64,000 bases of DNA from NCBI GenBank assembly GCA_900708905.1, contig CAADRB010000026.1, positions 2,160,895 through 2,224,894 of the forward strand, read 5' to 3'. The DNA is from Hymenolepis diminuta (lineage: Eukaryota; Platyhelminthes; Cestoda; Cyclophyllidea; Hymenolepididae). Below are positions 36,601 to 48,770 of the stretch, one piece after another (within the stretch, counting starts at the first letter, position 1; every line of letters begins with the position of its first letter). The translations under genes were made by a program, and so were the position numbers. The notes under the pieces were generated by a model. It had not been told where the DNA came from. It saw only the letters and a program-made list of their open reading frames with translations, and ran no database searches.

Positions 36601-38842
36601 CCGTTTATTTGCTTTAATGCAAATATATAAGTGGGAAAATTTGTCAAATTAACTTTTAAAATGTCGAATTAAAGAGTTATTCCATTTTGAGTGATAATTT
36701 CGGAAGAAGAGGGGACCAAACAGAATCCTTATACCCTGCAATTTTGTCGCAATGTAAAAGGATATTGGAACTGTAATAGAGTAGACAGAGAAAAATGAAG
36801 ATGATTTGATAGCCAAAATGCTTTCTTTTTTCAAATACAGACGTAAACAGCTAAAATTAGAAGTAATTTAAGCGATTGATGAGAAAGAAGTGTGATCAAG
36901 ATGCCAAAGACTGAAAATAAAGCTATCAATTGTTTACCTGAATACCAGTCAAAAGAAGAGATTTCGAAAAAGAGAAATTAGGTGTGCGGAGTCTAGATGT
37001 CATTGAATCTGCTATTATATGACATGAGTGAAAAAGGATACTTCCTGAATTTTATGAAATCATTTCATTCAAAATGAAAAATATTCCATTTATTTTATTG
37101 CCGTAAAGTTATAAGTTTAGACAAACAAGCGATTTGAAATTCTGACGCATTAAATCACTTTGTTTTTGAGCGATGCCTATTTCCTAAATCCTCTAACTTT
37201 TACCCTCAAAAAGGAATAAATAGGGAATATAGGGTGTGATGATGAATAACAACATTGATATTGTATTCTAACATAGAAATATGGCTACTGAATTAAAATA
37301 AGTAAAAAGGTACCCACCGTTCAATTAAGATTTCAGAGGATAGCTGAACAGATTGTGGAGGAATCAACATTTTGGAGTACTGTAATTAAGTTACGTTTAT
37401 ATGGCTGAAAAGACCAAAATATATCCACAAAATATATTCGGGTACTAGACGAGGAAACGTTCTAAAAGAAGGTAACTGCTTGAAGTCTGCTCAGCCTAAA
37501 CAGTCACAGAAAGACTCAAAAAGGAGAAAAACCAGACTGCCCCTCTAAGCATATCTCATTTTAGTATCTATTTACAATTCGGATTTTACATACGCAGTAG
37601 GTGCGTTTGACATATCTCTCCTATCTATGACTCGCTCTTTCCCCCCTTCTTCGTATCCGATCGTCTAATACACCACTAATCCGCCTCGACACTTGTTTTT
37701 CTGATTTGCGAAAGATTATCGTGTCCCATTGACATTTTATATAATCGGATTTTAATTGCTCTACATGGAATTTTATTATTCACAAATCAATCTGTGTGAT
37801 GATTAAAAAACAGAAATGTCCCCTAATATTCACAAAGATAAGTTGTTTACTGAGTTTTTGGGTAAGATCTTTTCACATTTTCAATAAAAAATAGGGATAC
37901 TGATGTTGCGTAGGAAAAAATTTATAGTAAATTCAAGATTAAATGTAAAAAGGTTCTTTTTTTACGATTGAAATACTTCTGAAGCCATTTCCTAACTTGG
38001 AAAGAATCGAATTTATAAATCCACTCTGTTTTTAAGTTTACCGATTCCATTAGGTCAACTGAAAACTTATGGAAAATAGTATTTGACATTATTTTGTATA
38101 CTGGAGATGTGAGTGTAGCAATAGCTTTTAATATTGTCATTGTGAAACTTGATGATTCGACTCCAATTTTCATTTCTGAGTCGGAATAATTAATAAATGA
38201 TATTAATGTTTCGACGTATACCGATGAATTACATTCCAATAGGTCAGGGAGTAATATACTATTGGAGTATTATAATACCCATGCTGAAAGCTAAATTGTC
38301 AACACTTTATATATTTTTGAAGGAGTGTGTGTCATTTCCGTTAATTTCTTCCAAATGTCCAAGTCCAAGTCAAAGAAAGTGCAGAAATATGAAACACGAA
38401 ATTTAACAGCAAAAGGAAGTGAATTTTACGAGAAAACCTTTCTTTGGGTATCCCTTGATTAGAGAAAGTTTGCTTAAATGGATACTTGAAAATTTGTTAC
38501 TGAAATAAAACCTTGTTTAAATATTTAAACTGTTCGAAATCATTTTATTCGAAGCGTTAGAGAAAAGGAACATTTCAAATCTACGGATTTTTAACAACGC
38601 TTAAAGTGAGAGATAAACCTGATATAAACTTTAACACATGGGGTTAAATAAAATGTTTTAAGTATTACAGCATTTTTATCTTTTAACAATACATTTTGCA
38701 CAATAATCAAAAGTTTTCAAATGGTACGAATTTTGTAAATTTTAGATCAGTGGGTATTTACTAAAAAGTGTAAATTTGGACCATTCATTATGATCTGTTC
38801 TCATCTTTAGATTCCCGATGAAGTATGAGGCCAGATACGTGG
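33621..38842. other. Long AT-rich intergenic block
   Basis: A nearly pure A/T tract with mirrored TATAAATAT-type motifs lies at about 34290-34405. Two short B-box-like spots (GGATTCAATCC near 34632 and GGGTTCAAATTTC near 35153) may mark more tRNA-derived repeats. No coding signal that I can support. Confidence 0.4.
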
Positions 38843-39243
38843 TGTTGTGGGGGCATGTGATATGTTATTTATCTAAGTGGATGTAGAGCCTTTGAGACCC
38901 TCAGCCCTTCTAACTTCTTACGATGTGTTCGCAAAACAAAATGGAGAGAAGGCAGACTGTAGCGAGCAGAGTTCATTGAGAGAATTGGGGATTGAGGAAG
39001 TGGGAAAGTGAATGCAGCAGAATTGCTTTTATTTACACACGGGGTATATATAGTTCATTAAGACGGGTTAACATAAACGGATCGAATGGTTCCGACACTG
39101 CTAATTGCGGAAAACGAAGACATAGCAATGATTACGCAAGTGTCGCTTAAGTGGTCTATTCACGCTAATTAGAACAAACCACTTGAAAACACACAATGAT
39201 TCTGCAAAGAGAATTTAGGTCACAACTGTGATTAAGCCCTTCA
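38843..39243. repeat. LTR-like dispersed repeat, copy 3
   Basis: 401 bp if bounded by TGTTGTGGGGG and CCCTTCA, ends that resemble those of the Gypsy LTR family (TGTTGGGG and TCCTTCA). Internal blocks match 23987-24392. A TATATATA box lies at about 39047. No target duplication found. Confidence 0.5.
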
Positions 39244-40038
39244 ATGTAGGCATGGTAATAGTCCAGAAGTGCATATAATTAAATCCCAGAGATAATTAGT
39301 GAGAGTAGAGTGCGAGAAATTTAACTGATATGGTCGTAGCACCAAAACATGACCAGGGATTTTTTTCTAGTCATCCTGTTCGGTAAATTTAATGGATTTT
39401 ACAAGTTTGAATACGTTCATAACAGACAGGAATGAGGAGCACACACATGTTCATTCTGAAGTAAATGGAAATATCTTAAATATGGCAAGACCTTAATCAG
39501 GTTGTTAAAACATTAAAGCAACATGACGGTCTTCAAATGGAATATTAATTGGTTTAAATTCTCGATTGCCGCTCGGCTCTTTTTTCTCATTTCCATTTCG
39601 CCGCTAATTTTGCAATGCTTGCCGATCGAGAAGAGGTTAACTTACTCAGTTGCAAAGTAGCTCAGAAAACACAATTTTAAACGTTGTTATTGCGAAAGAA
39701 TGATAAAAATATCGGTTTAGTTCTCAGTCATCTCATTTATGTGCCATTTGCTGGGTTTAATAAAATTCGCACTATCTTCCTACGTTGTCGAAGCCTGCTA
39801 TTATTATTTTGAAGGCAAAGAAGATTGATCATCTGCTTAATATTCTAGTCTCGATTTAAAAAGACCGCCATTCAAGTCACTTTGCTTTGTTTCAGAGCAA
39901 ATACCATTCAATAATTCAGGTTGAACAAATAATTTAATTCGAATATCAAACCTGTAGTATGCGCACAATGACACACAAATCTACTCATTCTCTAGATTTA
40001 ATGTGTACATGCTAACATACCTTTCCGCTCTCTAATAG
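39244..40038. other. Sequence before the exon-like piece, nothing recognised
   Basis: AT-rich; ends in the pyrimidine-rich CCTTTCCGCTCTCTAATAG acceptor used by the next entry. Confidence 0.5.
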
Positions 40039-40266
40039 CCCGTTGATGATTTCTATGGTAGTGATTTTCTCTACGAAAAAAAGGATGGACAACTACACAG
40101 CTCCTTCATCGTACCAGAATTCGCTCTGAGACAGTTCGGCTTACGCTCCCTCAATACCGTCGCCTTTCCATTCATTTCATATTTCCGGTACCTCCCTCAC
40201 CTTCTACCCTCTTATTCCAATACATATCTGTATAACTCAACATTAGGTCTTCTCATTTGGGAATGA
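40039..40266 (+). other. Exon-like ORF, probable part of an ANKMY1-like (MORN-ANK-MYND) sequence
   Basis: Stop-free 75 codons in phase 0 from a strong acceptor (CTCTCTAATAG) to TGA at 40264-40266, with clearly higher GC than its surroundings. It lacks an initial Met, so it would be an internal or terminal exon. A donor at 40187/40188 (CCG|GTACCT) is possible. The protein includes FLYEKKDGQLHSSFIVPEF and LRQFGLRSLNTV. A decayed relative is at about 47753-47850 (EIKMHSFNVFVPYDLSDF). In both places MORN-like sequence follows 0.8-1.7 kb downstream, which ties this piece to that gene family. The family name is inference; on its own I would not recognise this exon. Confidence 0.5.
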
Positions 40267-41559
40267 CTGTTTTATCCCGCTGGGTTTTATGAGGAATCAG
40301 AGTTTTGGAAGAGGAGTTTTAAGATTAATTTGATCGAGATTAGTGCTACTTTAAACCCTCTAACAGAGTTTTTTAAATTCTGATCTATAAAAGTGCATAT
40401 TTTATCTTTAAATAAATTGTTATCTTGGACATATCCGGACGAACCGTACTTACCAACTTTATGCTTTGTTTTAGCCTTAATTCCTGTCACCGTATTCCAG
40501 TTACTAATGTTTGAAAGGTACGCATATTTTGGTCCAATTAGTTCCACTGACACAATCTTTACTTGTGGAAAACAAACCAATTGACTGAAAGTCTAGTAAA
40601 TGAATAAGGGGAGAGGTTCAAACAGATCTTGAGAGCAAATTCAAGTCATTCAAGTTTTGTTTCACTTGAGTTTTGATTTTTTTGGATTGTACAATGTTTA
40701 CTAACTGGGCAGTTCATATTAAAAAATTCAAATCCGGTGACTCGTCCCTGTCATAACACATGACCAAAATTTCGTATTCCTTGATCGATCCCACTGTTAT
40801 AGAATTTGCAAAATGTGCACACATCAGAGAGAGAGAAGTTTAACCGCTGATGATACATACGGCACACAGACATTTATTGATGAATTTATAATCTATTTAT
40901 ATCTTCGATATTGGAATTATCCCAATGGTGACTGATCGGTGAAGATTGAACAAATCTTAGGTAGGTATAAAGCTATGTGCCGGACTATGATTGGTCAGAC
41001 AACGAACCAATAGATGAAAGGCGATTGATTTCATCAATCCCCTTCATGTCTAAGACGTCAATGCTTGTTGAACGAATTTAATCAAGAAGGTTCGGGGTTG
41101 CTAATTCAAATCATTTTTTTCTTCTAATGTTTGAGAAGGCAAAATGATCTAATTTGACATTCAGCGGCTTACAGTTTCAGCATAACGGAGATGAGAGCCA
41201 CGAAATCCAATCGCATATGTCTGACATTTCCCAATAGTATATATTCCCAATTTATTACCTTACTCCCTCTCCTTATAAAGTGAATTCAATATCTGTAAAA
41301 ATGCATAAACCAAATAAAAAAGATAAAATAAAAAGTACTTTAAGTCAATCGAAGTATCATATTTAAGATAGGAAATCTTTGATAAAATTAAAAAAATAAG
41401 TGCTTTATTCTGCGTGTTCTAAACCTTATTACAACGTAACCACAAGTGTTTAATTTTAACTTCAAGTAAACAAATCGCAAATTTAATATTAGTACAGGGG
41501 TCCTTTTAGAAGCTGAAGTTGATCTGGAATGATTTCAATTATAGACCCCTTGATTTGAT
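40267..41559. other. Intron-like or intergenic sequence
   Basis: AT-rich. The antisense open frame 40287-40580 is not supported as a gene (see rejected list). Nothing else is recognised. Confidence 0.4.
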
Positions 41560-42235
41560 GGGATTTTCAATAATCGGTTGTGCTGTTCACGACAGAACAC
41601 ATAAAGAGCTCCTTCAATTTTATTTTTCCCTCTTTTTCTCTCTCACACATAATGTTGAGTTTCGGAATAAAAAAAATGGTTAACTTATGATTTAAAATGA
41701 CACTGAGCCGTATTATTATTACCTATTTAACTTACATATTTTTTGAAACATCTCATATTAAGGGAAGCCACCTCGGATACGGTAAGGCATATTTATGGCA
41801 ATCAGTTTCAGCTAATGTATATTAATTGTTTTTGAATCCTGTCTAAAGTGAAATTATGAACATATTTTAAAGAAATACGACCATCGCCAGTGCAGTCATT
41901 GTGGACGGTCCAGATGGCCGATTTCTTTGGGTAGTCAAACATAGTGAAAATGAGTGGTATTTTTTACGCGGATTTTAAAGGGAAATATATTCTGACAAAT
42001 AGTTTAGAAATTATTTCAAATCTTTGTTATTATTTTTTGAAAATCCTGTTTGAGTGGAGGTTAGCTTGAATGAAAGCATCAAAGTAATAAAAATGGTTTC
42101 TTTTACTATCGAATAGGAATATTTTACAAAGTATGGTGCAATCGATCCAAAAAGACCATCTCCGATTTTCTTACAAATTGGAGTCAAACGAAGAGCATTA
42201 CACTTAATTAAATTAGGAGATTTTTGAAGGTAATG
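41560..42235 (+). pseudogene. Decayed MORN and ankyrin-like coding fragment, copy a
   Basis: A MORN-type motif KGSHLGYGKAYLWQS lies at 41760-41804 (family pattern G-x-x-x-GYG-x-y-x-W). The same frame continues through stops to VIVDGPDGRFLWVVKHSENE (about 41897) and then to SPIFLQIGVKRRALHLIKL (about 42160), which fits the TPL..A....ALHL..L core of an ankyrin repeat. Across the 125 codons from 41880 there are about five stops, few for random AT-rich DNA. The DNA of 41560-41990 aligns with 48384-48740. A broken copy; MORN is the best supported part. Confidence 0.5.
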
Positions 42236-44108
42236 CAATATTAATTTATAATGAAAGACGTTGACAGGTGACAGAATAGAAAGTCAAATCAATTAAAAAA
42301 GTTTGATAAAATACTTAAGAGACGATTTTAAAGCGATCAAACGTCTTTTGCACTCTGTAACGTATTGAGAATTACGTTCAGAATGACAGAAGTATCTAGA
42401 TCGAACACGCCTTATCACATTATGCTGTGTCAATCATGGCGGATTAGGTGGAAAAAACTAGACATACTTTGTGACGACGGAAAAGTAACCATACTCAATT
42501 CACCTTATCCTATACTGAGAGCCTGAATACCGTACAATTTTTTTGTAAAAAGTAATTATAAATCTACGGATTTGTGGGGAGAACAATTTGAGATATACTA
42601 GGCAAGCATTTGATTCGCAGGTTCCAGCAAAATATGAACATAAAATGAACCACATTATGATCAAATGTCTGTAATCAACAAAAATATAACTAAAAATTTC
42701 ACTCAATTTGCAAATTAAATTATCTTAATTTGCAGAGAAAGAATGAAAATACTTTTTGCATGCCCTTTTTTAAATTTAAATACACTTCAAAATGCAGAAT
42801 GGAAATAATTTGGAGTTGAATGTGGAAAATAAAAACTTAACCTTCAAGAAATTTAATAATTTTAAAATAGCTAAAAGAATTTCCTGAATAAGGATTACGC
42901 AAATTTGAGTACTGCTCACAGGAAATTTAGCCACAAGGAGATTATTTTGTGCTCAAGTTTGAAAAATAAATCAATTTCATGATCTCTAACTGGAAATATC
43001 TTTCCATTTACTGCAAACACATAAATGCGCATTTAAGATACATAGAAAGTTGACGCAGAGTTATATGTATAAATATATCTAGGTGTGTTTAATAAAACAC
43101 AAATTCATATGGAACTATTAACTTTGAACAGAACAGATCGTCAGGGGAGCTGATACTTTGGTGCCCAGGAACAAATACACAAAAATCCCAAGAGTTATAC
43201 GTATGAGTAACTTTAAATTAAATTTATCGTTTTCACTATAAGCAGAATAAGTCATAAAAAACTTCAATTACTTTATGGTGAATATGTAATTATTTAATTG
43301 TTATATTGGTCGTGGAATTGGATTGGAGTATTTCAGATTTTAATCCGCTAAACCTCACCAATATTAGTATTGGAATAAACACAATAACTGTGCAATGAAA
43401 TGCAATTTCAGAGAACAGAGTAGCACAAAGAACCTGTTGAATTACCTAACGGCAAACAGGAATGAATTGACAGTACCATCAAAGTTGATGAATTACAAGT
43501 GCGATTTCACATGCATATGCGGGAATTTATGCACTCACACGTTCTTATAAAGGAAATAGAATGTACTCATTGAATAGCCAATAGGAATTCGAAAAAGCAA
43601 CCACACATTTATGACGAATATTGAATGATAGGAAAGATTCTTGGGCGTGCAAAATGTATACTATTATATGACAGAAGACAAATGACTAATTACAATGATA
43701 GAGGAGGAGAAAATAAATCTAATTAAGGTAAAAATTAATTAGCAAATGTAGTAAAGGTAATAGTGGTAATTTATTCAAACTTTTTTAAAACTAGATATGA
43801 TGTGTTTGTTCAAAATCATCGCACTCATAATAAAATTGCAAAACTAAACATAAATGAAAGGTTTTTTACATTTTATTGACTGCGATTACTTAAGTTTACC
43901 GAAAGTTCACTGCATATTGTAAATATATAATATTTTGCAATTCTCACCTATTACAATGATTACATCAGAAATCGTATTTTTTTGTTATTTTGTGTTAAAC
44001 GTAGATAAATTGAGAAAAATTTGACATTTATCAGGTCCAAACGCACATTATGCTGGAGTATCAAAACTTCAATATAAGTGGAAAGGATCAATAGTCTGCT
44101 GTTTAATG
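42236..44108. other. AT-rich sequence, nothing firm
   Basis: A few short coding-like runs (for example around 42285-42440 in the plus frame) follow the ankyrin-like piece but carry no recognisable motif. Confidence 0.4.
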
Positions 44109-44641
44109 TGTTGGTGTAATTGCCAACAGTAAATGAAAGAAAAAGAGCGCCAAAGATTGCGTTGACCAGGTTGTATTGAACAAAACTCAGTACAGAGTCT
44201 CAAGAAAAATAGGGAACTGGAGGATTGAACAACGAGAGATGCGCCTGGCGAGCTAGGATTCCCTGAGGTGTCTGCGTGTCTCATGGAAAGCTGTTTATAA
44301 CCGACACTTCGGGTGAGGACACGCATAAGGATATGGTTGTATGTGCGCTTTAATTGGTGGGGACGATTGAAGGAAAAGGAAAGGCCGGTGCAGACAGGAC
44401 TGGTTAATAGCGGGGTTGATTAAACGGTGTCTGCTACTATCGTCTGAGGTATGTTTACCTGTTCCAGGTCGATGAGACATAGGTCAGCTGAGGACACATG
44501 ATGTTTGTTTGTGGAGTGTTTGAGTCACAGGAATGTTTAAAGGTTTACAGAGATAACTTATGAGGACAAGATAATCAAATTTGGTGATGATTAGGAATGG
44601 TGTAAGATAAAATATTTCGGAGAAGAGGGATTCATCCTTTA
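44109..44641 (-). mobile_element. Solo LTR, longer relative of the Gypsy LTR family
   Basis: Plus-strand left end TGTTGGTGTAATT and right end GGATTCATCCTTTA resemble TGTTGGGGTTAAA and GATCATCCTTCA of the element at 7932-12178. The internal TTTGAGTCACAGGAATG matches TTTGAGTCATAGGGACA. At 533 bp it is longer than the 200- and 354-bp relatives and GC-richer than its surroundings. The open frames on its minus strand are incidental. Flanks TAATG and AAATG are similar but not identical, so the target duplication is uncertain. Confidence 0.5.
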
Positions 44642-46453
44642 AATGTAATAATCAAAATATCTCTCCAAACGTGGAACTACCAGAACAAACCCAATATATT
44701 TATTCAGTCTTATTCATATGTAAAATAAACATACAATAAAAGATACGATCACTTAATGCTGTATCTAACTGCATCAAGTGTAAATATGCTACTTTGACCG
44801 TATTTTTAATAATGTTTATTTAAAGAATAAATGAATGAATTTGCTCGTTCTTCATTTTTCGAAAAAATTACTTCTATTTATAAGGCATTCTACACTAATT
44901 AACTGCAAATCTTAAGTTTGAGTTTGAGGTCGCAGAAATTCAATCTCTGCAGTTTGATTTTCATGAAAATGTTTTTCACCTTCATGCGTTTGTATTTCTA
45001 TAGAAACTGTCATTTGCTATTAGATAAATTTTGCAGATGCTTATTTAGAATTAATGAATCTATAAAATAGGTAATTTTACGAAAAATTAAATCAAGTTTT
45101 AGGTGTCTAGTTTTCTAAAATGAGTTCAATGGGAAAAAAAACGAATTTTGTCATAATGTCATACAAAGTTTGTGTGTTTGTCGCTGGAATTTGTCAAGAG
45201 TAATTTTTTAAGCTGCCAATTTCGACTTTTCACCTTCTTAGTAGCGCAGTCATATAAGTAGTCTTCATGAATATTTTATTATTGATATCAGTTTTCATTG
45301 CTAAAATGAAAACTAAAATAGAAAAGATTTTTTGAGAAATAATGTTTTGTTTTGAAATAGTAAAAAACTGTCTTTAAAATATTTTTTCTACATTATATGG
45401 GTGTGAACAAAAGTATTCCTGAAATAACAGAAAGAGTAAATAGGCATTTTCCGTTACTTCACATTAAGCTGAATTTTGAGAGAGGAGTCAGTGAATGCGA
45501 GTTTCACATAAGGGCGGCTCCAGATAAATTTCTCTCTGCCCAGCTCAAGTTCTGGTAACACTTCAAAATTTTTTAACTAACCTACTGTCATAGCATAAAG
45601 TATTAATACTTTCAATGCAAATGGCAGTTGTCTCTTGTTAAAAAGTGGGTTTCTTAATATTCTTTATATAATACTTTTATTTTCAACTCTAAAGATGTCT
45701 TTTTCAAACATATAATTACAGTTTTATGGATTAATAGAATTATAATATTTTGCGTTTTATTATTCGCGCAGACAGTGCGAAGATATATTCTATTTAAATG
45801 TACCGGAATAAGAGAGACGCTGCGAACTATGTAGTATATGTATTCTTGGGGATTACAAAAACATTTCAAAGCAATATTTTCAAATATATACTCAACTCAA
45901 TCTTAAAAACGTTTTCATTCGCAGAAAAAGACTTGGTTTATTTTTTAATATTTATCAAAAAGTAACATATTTCACTGTCTAAACCTCCGATGAGTTATGC
46001 ATTTTCAAAATTGTCATAAATTATAAAATTTTCCACTTTAAGTCTTTACTTCAGTATTTTGTATTGCATCTTAAGGGTATTTGTTATAGTGACCATATAT
46101 TATAAGTTATGCTAACAATCACACGATTTTATTTTTGCTTAATTTAATTAGCAGATGTTTTGATCATAATAAATAACTCTTTGGGACTGGATGCATATAG
46201 AAAATCATATCTTAATTGTGCATTGAGGTAGAATGCAGCGGATGTTACATAAATAAGACCTTGACCTTTTGTGAATAGTAGATACACAATTGGTTGCCTA
46301 AGTTGAACATTCCAGAATTTTCTATGAGCGTGGTGAGATCGTACTGGAAAACCTTGATAGCGCTGTGAATTCCACAAAATAGATATGACACAGACCTTTT
46401 TCCGACTTTAAATCTTTGAATATTATACTTTATCTTAAGTTATTAATAAATAA
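44642..46453. other. AT-rich sequence; weak coding-like traces near 46150-46390
   Basis: At about 46150-46390 a plus frame reads VLIIINNSLGLDAYRKSYLN and continues through stops, perhaps part of the decayed gene family around it. Nothing firm. Confidence 0.3.
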
Positions 46454-46726
46454 TCTGCAGATTTAAAACAATTTGAATTTGAATTTTATAGAGATCAGTG
46501 TAAATTTTCCAAAGAGTCTTACAGCATTCGAATTTTGGCTTCTGGTTGTACAAAATTTATTAAACAGACAATTCACGATTCAAAATTCAAATTTCCTGAT
46601 TCATCCCCAGACTGCGACAACGATTGTCTGCGACTAGGCTTTCATTCAAGAAAGATCGATCTTGCCACTCTAGTTCAGTTTACTCCAATAGTTGAGAAAG
46701 CTGAAATTTTGTATGATATCCCTTAG
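46454..46726 (+). pseudogene. Open stretch of unknown identity within the decayed cluster
   Basis: 90 stop-free codons after an acceptor-like CTGCAG, ending in TAG at 46724-46726. It includes DSSPDCDNDCLRLGFHSRK and VQFTPIVEKAEILYDIP. The charged, Cys-containing composition looks coding, but I recognise no domain. It could be an exon of the ANKMY1-like family, since it precedes copy b, or chance. Confidence 0.25.
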
Positions 46727-47752
46727 TTTACAATTTTAACATAGCAAAGAGAAGGTGGCTAAAATTTTAAGCCGCCAAAGCTGTGCAAGTTATCATCGAG
46801 GATTACGGCAGCTTTTTTATTGTTGTAATTACAATTTGACAAGTCAATACAAATTCACATCTTTGTGGTTATGAAGGTGGTGCTATCTCTGAAACTTATT
46901 AACGTATGTGATTTCCACTGAGTGATTTATTCTGTCATTAAACAAAATTGAAAATTTTCAACAATGTTTATGCATAATTCTCTCAACGAAGCAGATACAT
47001 TATATTTGTATAAGAAGAAAAAAATGAAAAACCTTTGACTAAATCGAGGGCACTGTAGGATTTCAAATATCTCTGAGGTCATGCGAATAAATCATGTAAA
47101 ATCGTATATTTTCTAATTAAAAATAATTCTGATCTTATTGATTCCATGTGGTTAGGTGGATGAAAGACAGTCTTTAAAATATGATACTATAATAGTTTTT
47201 TCGTGAATACTGGCGAACCAAATTTTAGCCATTCAGGAAGAGATATCAACTAGAAACAAAAAAGGCTTTCCAGAGAAACCCGTCTAATATCCTATGCCCC
47301 CATATGGGACCAGAAACGAAATCGGTTTTTCAACAAATGCATACCATTTTGATCAATTTATTCAAAAATAAAAAGAAGATGAGGTCTGGAAACATTAAAA
47401 AAACAAAATCTCCGTACAAAGGAACTAGATTTTACAAGAAAATCTTGCATTGAATTTTATTAATTAATGCAATGGAATTATTAATAATTTTTCTTATTTA
47501 AGGATTATCATTAAATGTTAATCGGTACATAGTTGCATTAATGTTTTAGGTCATGCCATCTGAAAAATCCTATAAGAAAACGACGGAATAATGACATTCA
47601 TTTGAGAATTTCCTTAAAAGAGACCTTTCAGCAAGAATTAACGTCTACTGGGTACGGTGCCATACACATTCTCCCATTTCCACCGCGACTTGTTTGCTGT
47701 TTAATATCTCTGTCATCGCGAATTCACAATTTACTTGTTCCGTGAGATATGT

Positions 47753-47850
47753 CGAGTATATGGTTTTGGAAATAAAGATGCACTCATTTAACGTATTTGT
47801 TCCTTATGATCTCTCCGACTTTTATACATGTCGTCCTCCCTTCACCAAAA
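47753..47850 (+). pseudogene. Decayed relative of the 40039-40266 exon
   Basis: The frame reads LEIKMHSFNVFVPYDLSDF, aligning with GQLHSSFIVPEFALRQF in the 40-kb exon (shared HS, VP, L, F spacing). It lies about 0.8 kb before MORN-like sequence, the same order as in copy a. Similarity is limited to about 20 residues. Confidence 0.4.
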
Positions 47851-48383
47851 TTCTACCAGCCTTAACTCTAATAAGCGTTGCCAATGCAGAAAGAATAGAT
47901 GACTTTAATTAGTGCCTACTGTAAGACAATCTCAAAACGATTTATGAATTTTATGCACTATTCGAGACTTAATCTTAACGTTTTATGAAAATACTTATTC
48001 TGGGTTTTAATAAAAAAATGATATTTTTTTACAAATAGGGTACATTATCCATGAACTGTATACGTAATGAACAGAGCAGGGTAGACGCAAATAAACTTTA
48101 CATTCAAGATATGGAGGATTTGCACTCAATAAAATCATTCAGAATATTTTTTTTAAAACTACAAACTAAATGCAACTATATAAAAATTAGAAACTGAATT
48201 CAGGTTTGGCAAATTTTTTATCCGTTTCGACCCTGAATTGGTATTTGTTTAAACCTTTTTTTAAGTTCCGTCTCCTGTTCTCTTAGAAACTTTTGAAACG
48301 ATTACATTGGAGCTAATGGCAAGTCTATTATGAATGGCTTTACTCGATATAAGACCGATTCTGTCTGCCATTTCGATCGCATT

Positions 48384-48770
48384 TTCATGAATCTCCCGTG
48401 CTGTTCGCAATAGAATTCATCAAAGATTCTTTCAGTTATTTTCTACTCACTTGATTCTTTGAAGTAGAAATAAATAGCAACAGAATGAAAATGAATTATG
48501 TTATATTTATTGGCTCAACTTACACATTCATTGAAGTTTTCCATGTTAAGTGATGCCAGTTCTTGCGATTATGGCAGAGCATATTTATATCAGGAGGTTA
48601 CAACCGTATATATGAGCTGTTTGTCGAATGATTTCATGACAGGATCGTGAGAGTTTTCCATATCTGTATGACAGTCACCACTACAATTATCATATAGTGT
48701 CCAAATGGCCGGTTTTTTAGAGTGATTTTGCCTGGGGAAGATAAAGAAAACGTTTTAAGTGTAATTCACA
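48384..48770 (+). pseudogene. Decayed MORN-repeat fragment, copy b
   Basis: CDYGRAYLYQEVTTVYMSCL at 48564-48623 continues as SNDFMTGS, a stop, then EF. This fits one MORN repeat end (GYG-x-AYL), a Y-x-G-x-L start of the next, and a G-x-GEF end in which the stop replaces Gly. The DNA aligns with copy a (41560-41990): GTGCTGTTC(G/A)C(A/G)A near the left and GGCAGAGCATATTTAT / GGTAAGGCATATTTAT in the MORN core. Confidence 0.5.

Noticed and set aside
40287..40580. Minus-strand 97-codon frame with GPKYAYLSN, briefly considered a Maverick/Polinton DNA polymerase B fragment, and a GTAAGT donor
   Set aside because: Similarity is only a few residues, no other polymerase motif or Maverick gene is nearby, and it is antisense to the ANKMY1-like fragments.
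44069..44480. Minus-strand open frames of 61-85 codons
   Set aside because: They lie in the solo LTR at 44109-44641 and show no domain.
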